Shown here: piece by piece, positions 59,880-64,000 of the stretch
How the letters are laid out: each line of letters opens with the position of its first letter
Position numbering within the stretch: the stretch's first letter is position 1
DNA from: Megaleporinus macrocephalus
Lineage: Eukaryota > Chordata > Actinopteri > Characiformes > Anostomidae
Reading direction: 5' to 3'
Assembly: GCA_021613375.1 (NCBI GenBank)
Contig: CM038716.1
Coordinates: forward strand, 12,588,774 to 12,652,773
DNA: 64,000 nt
Position numbers and translations under genes: made by a program
The notes under the pieces: model-generated
What the model was told of the DNA's origin: nothing
The model's database searches: none
What the model saw: the letters and a program-made list of their open reading frames with translations, nothing else

Positions 59880-62110
59880 GAGTTTGAGACTCAGTCTGGG
59901 TTTGATGTATGTATGTACTATGTAGGGATATGGAGGTGTTTGGGACTCAGTCTGGGTTTGGTGTATGTATGTATGTACTATGTAGGGATACGGAGGTGTT
60001 TAGGACTCAGTCTGGGTTTGATGTGTGTATGTATGTAATATGTAGGGATATGGAGGTGTTTGGGACTCAGTCTGGGTTTGATGTATGTATGTACTATGTA
60101 GGGATATGGAGGTGTTTGGGACTCAGTCTGGGTTTGATGTATGTATGTATGTACTATGTAGGGATATGGAGGTGTTTGGGACTCAGTCTGGGTTTGATGT
60201 ATGTATGTACTATGTAGGGATATGGAGGTGTTTGGGACTCAGTCTGGGTTTGATGTATGTATGTATGTATGTATTATGTAGGGATATGGAGGTGTTTGGG
60301 ACTCAGTCTGGGTTTGATGTATGTATGTATGTATGTAATATGTAGGGATATGGAGGTGTTTGGGACTCAGTCTGGGTTTGATGTGTGTATGTATGTACTA
60401 TGTAGGGATATGGAGGTGTTTGGGACTCAGTCTGGGTTTGATGTATGTATGTATATGTAGGGATATGGAGGTGTTTGGGACTCAGTCTGGGTTTGATGTA
60501 TGTATGTATGTATGTATGTAGGGATATGGAGGTGTTTGGGACTCAGTCTGGGTTTGATGTGTATGTATGTACTATGTAGGGATATGGAGGTGTTTGGGAC
60601 TCAGTCTGGGTTTGATGTATGAATGTACTATGTAGGGATATGGAGGTGTTTGGGACTCAGTCTGGGTTTGATGTATGTATGTATGTACTATGTAGGGATA
60701 TGGAGGTGTTTGGGACTCAGTCTGGGTTTGATGTATGTATGTACTATGTAGGGATACGGAGGTGTTTGGGACTCAGTCTGGGTTTGATGTATGTATGTAT
60801 GTACTATGTAGGGATATGGAGGTGTTTGGGACTCAGTCTGGGTTTGATGTATGTATGTATGTACTATGTAGGGATATGGAGGTGTTTGGGACTCAGTCTG
60901 GGTTTGATGTATGTATGTACTATGTAGGGATATGGAGGTGTTTGGGACTCAGTCTGGGTTTGATGTATGTATGTACTATGTAGGGATATGGAGGTGTTTG
61001 GGACTCAGTCTGGGTTTGATGTATGTATGTACTATGTAGGGATATGGAGGTGTTTGGGACTCAGTCTGGGTTTGATGTATGTTGTATGTACTATGTAGGG
61101 ATATGGAGGTGTTTGGGACTCAGTCTGGGTTTGATGTATGTATGTACTATGCAGGGATATGGAGGTGTTTGGGACTCAATCTGGGTTTGATGTATGTATG
61201 TACTATGTAGGGATATGGAGGTGTTTAGGACTCAGTCTGCGTTTGATGTATGTATGTATGTGATATGTAGGGATATGGAGGTGTTTGGGACTCAGTCTGG
61301 GTTTGATGTATGTATGTACTATGTAGGGATATGGAGGTGTTTGGGACTCAGTCTGGGTTTGATGTATGTATGTATGTACTATGTAGGGATATGGAGGTGT
61401 TTAGGACTCAGTCTGGGTTTGATGTATGTATGTATGTATGTACTATGTAGGGATACGGAGGTGTTTAGGACTCAGTCTGGGTTTGATGTATGTATGTATG
61501 TATGTAATATGTAGGGATATGGAGGTGTTTGGGACTCAGTCTGGGTTTGATGTGTGTATGTATGTACTATGTAGGGATATGGAGGTGTTTGGGACTCAGT
61601 CTGGGTTTGATGTATGTATGTACTATGTAGGGATATGGAGGTGTTTGGGACTCAGTCTGGGTTTGATATGAGTATGTAGGGATGTATGGAGGTGTTTGGG
61701 ACTCAGTCTGGGTTTGATGTATGTATGTACTATGTAGGGATATGGAGGTGTTTGGGACTCAGTCTGGGTTTGATGTATGTATGTACTATGTAGGGATATG
61801 GAGGTGTTTGGGACTCAGTCTGGGTTTGATGTATGTATGTACTATGTAGGGATATGGAGGTGTTTGAGACTCAGTCTGGGTTTGATGTATGTATGTACTA
61901 TATAGGGATATGGAGGTGTTTGAGACTCAGTCTGGGTTTGATGTATGTATGTATGTACTATGTAGGGATATGGAGGTGTTTGGGACTCAGTCTGGGTTTG
62001 ATGTATGTATGTATGTACTATGTAGGGATATGGAGGTGTTTGGGTCTCAGTCTGGGTTTGATGTATGTATGTATGTATTATGTAGTGATACGAAGGTGTT
62101 TGGGACTCTG
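59880..62110 (+). repeat. 56-60-bp minisatellite with internal (GTAT)n
   Basis: About 39 copies of a unit with GGAGGTGTTTGGGACTCAG, TCTGGGTTTGATG, (TATG)2-4 and TACTATGTAGGGATAT. Unit length varies mainly by one GTAT step, so a microsatellite is nested in each minisatellite unit. Confidence 0.94.
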
Positions 62111-63000
62111 TCTCCATTCAGGACTGCAACTGTTCTATAATATACAAGGACGGTTGTTGAATTGGACATAATAAAGCATTAAATAAAATAAAATAAAGTT
62201 TAAAATGTGGCCCGTGCAAATGTCATGGCACATTTTATGTTTTATTTTATTTTTTACAGTATATTAAACTAAAAGATTGCTGTTCGTTCCCCCTACAGGA
62301 GGTTTAAACTTGTTTCATTTGAAAAAACAACAGAACATGTCGGGCGTGTTGAGATTCCTGCATATGATTTCATGTGTTTATTGTTCCTCCAAAGAAAACT
62401 AGTTACTCCAGTGACTGACTGACATGAACACAGATGGCCCTTTGATAGCATGTGCTGATGACCTTTGGGCAAATCAGGTCCTGATAAGATCTGTGTCCAA
62501 ACATCTGAAAAGCTTTCAAGCCCAGGCCCTGTGATAGGACGCCTCAGGCTCGGGCTTGTAAAGCAGGAGAACAGGTTTCTGTAGATGGGCAGGAGCTCCA
62601 GCTTCACTAACCAGTCCAAACTCTTTTATTAGGTGATGTTTTACGGGTCTGTCAGAACACGTCGTCCTGGGTAGCTATGAGGAATGTTTATTGGTCAGGA
62701 CGACGTATGGTATGTGGTATATTGTTAAGATGGTCAACACTGTAACGTGTGGTTATATAATAATTAAAATATGATACTTTATTCACTGGGGCTGCATCTC
62801 AAACCCCTCTCTGCTCCCTACATAGTGCACTATGTCCAAACTCCTCTTTTATTAGGTGATGCTTTGCAGGTCTTTCAGAAAACATTGTGCTGGGTAGTTA
62901 TGAGGAATGTCCCAGCCTGCGTCACCATCACAGAACCACCACTAGGTATCACTGTTTCCTGCAAAGTACTGCCAATAAATAGAAAAAGGTTTATTTAAGT
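62111..63000. other. Unique intergenic sequence with a local duplication
   Basis: 62618-62690 and 62835-62912 are diverged copies sharing CTTTTATTAGGTGATG and TATGAGGAATGT. The word ACATAGTGCACTATGT at 62820-62835 is a short palindrome. The stretch 62290-62600 is non-repetitive. Confidence 0.5.
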
Positions 63001-63190
63001 TAGACATGGTGGCCCAGTGGGTAGCTTAGCTGCCTCCCAGCAAGAAGGGCCTGGGTTCGGTTCCTCAGCTGGACATCCTGGTTGGGCATTGGGGCGTCCA
63101 GGCTGTTTCTTGCCTTCTGCTGGGATCCAGCAGGCTCCTGCACACCCCCAGGACACAAATGGATAAGTGATTTAGAAGATGAATGAATGT
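63001..63190 (+). mobile_element. tRNA-derived SINE
   Basis: A Pol III A box TGGCCCAGTGG lies at 63010-63020. A B box GGTTCGGTTCC, one mismatch from GGTTCGANTCC, lies at 63054-63064, a spacing suitable for a tRNA promoter. The head word CAGCAAGAAGGGCCTGGGTT and the tail TTTAGAAGATGAATGAATG fit a fish tRNA-SINE known to me from memory. The body between is partly rearranged. Confidence 0.8.
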
Positions 63191-64000
63191 TAACCCTTTG
63201 ACGCACAAGCTAAGCAAACCCCACCTAACACACAACATGGGATCTGTATTCATTTCCTATGTTACTGTATGTACTGCAGAGTGTCTCTATGGTTAATCTA
63301 TTGAAATCAGTTTTTTTAATTATTTAATGTTCCAAGTGTTCATTAAACATCTTGTTTTTGGTCTTAAATCATCATTTTATTATTATTTTATTCATATTTA
63401 TTTACTTCATGAACAAAAACAGTGTTTGTAAATATGTTCTCAACTACAAATGTTTACAAACGTCAACAGTTCCTATCAAACTCCACAGTGGACACATAAG
63501 GGTTAAGTCTGAGCCGTGTTGTGTGTTAGAAGTAGTGATACAAACATAATTTTTAATAATAAAGTCAATAATAGAACTGAAATCAAGATTTGTGATGATC
63601 AGAAACAAGTACACTGAGGAATTCATGAAAGCTCGAATGATAAAATTAATTTACTGCAAAGATGCAGAGAATCAAATCTCAGCCGGGTCACTTTTCACCA
63701 GGCTGTGCAGCAAAGAGTTAATGGCAACCACCTGGGATATCGTAGCTATGGCCTAGCAACACTGTAACCTAGGACACCCTAGCAACACCTTTGCAATCAC
63801 CAGGGATCGTGTAGCAGTAGAGCAGCAATACGTCAGCAAACACCTGGGATATCATAACAGTGGCCTAGTAACAGGAGTGTGTGCTCAGTGAGCGTCACCC
63901 TGAACTGAAAGTGCCTCTGGAGTGACATCTAGTGGTTGTTCGGTGGCAGTGACCCTGAAATAAGCACCAGAATCTGAAAAGTAACAAAACATTTAACATT
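63191..64000. other. Unique and degraded repeat sequence to the window end
   Basis: A+T-rich to 63650. Between 63720 and 63870 the phrase CACCTGGGATATC and CTAGCAACAC recur, a dispersed fish repeat. No gene is supported. Confidence 0.4.

Overview
This window looks like a ray-finned fish chromosome, most likely a teleost and possibly an otophysan (catfish, characin or electric-fish group). The reasons are split genes with GT-AG introns, a degraded Tc1-like transposon, a tRNA-derived SINE, and MITE and retroposon families that I associate from memory with those fishes. No database comparison was possible. There is no sign of bacterial or viral gene organisation. About two thirds of the window (roughly 44 kb) is tandem repeat, and only about 1.7 kb is convincingly protein-coding.

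GENE 1 (plus strand, 5' end outside the window, stop at 35773). I can assemble 13 exons, 1395 nt and 464 codons plus stop, in one continuous reading frame. Most exons begin and end in phase 0. Seven follow one design: an acceptor AG, then Asp-Ser-rich acidic clusters, then a lysine-rich tail running up to the donor. The protein would be a chain of acidic, phosphorylatable serine blocks alternating with polybasic blocks. It resembles the architecture of Nopp140 and treacle in style, but I cannot name it. Two introns are mostly filled by giant arrays (8179-18731 and 26249-34379). The first mapped intron (1901-2404) has a GC donor, a length divisible by three and no in-frame stop.

GENE 2 (plus strand, 51425-57383) is a complete three-exon gene for a 100-residue Lys/His/Asp-rich hydrophilic protein ending in a serine-aspartate tail. 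It has a compact CCAAT/GC-box/ETS-like promoter just upstream. Its composition echoes gene 1, so the two may be distant relatives, but this is inference.

LAYOUT. 1-1720: ATT/ACT-rich intronic repeat. 1721-8178: clustered gene 1 exons with microsatellites. 8839-18560: 9-bp array, then a 9.4-kb 25-bp satellite. 18905-20503: DNA element with inverted ends. 21040-22114: Tc1-like remnant. 22510-25850: two minisatellites. 26290-34165: 7.9-kb CTATACYACAT array. 34380-35773: last two gene 1 exons. 35865-42440: CA-rich 50-bp array. 43745-45890: 30-bp array. 46555-47800: 45-bp array running into the MITE it resembles. 48480-48618: transposon end. 48830-51195: TATATAAATGTGTG array with an inverted block. 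51264-57383: gene 2 with a 24-bp array in intron 2. 57950-59060: duplicated AT-rich array. 59880-62110: 56-bp array. 63001-63190: SINE.

The main message is that several arrays appear to have been seeded from pieces of transposable elements: a terminal inverted repeat, a SINE A-box segment and a MITE interior. The very long open frames inside arrays are by-products of stop-free repeat units and not genes.
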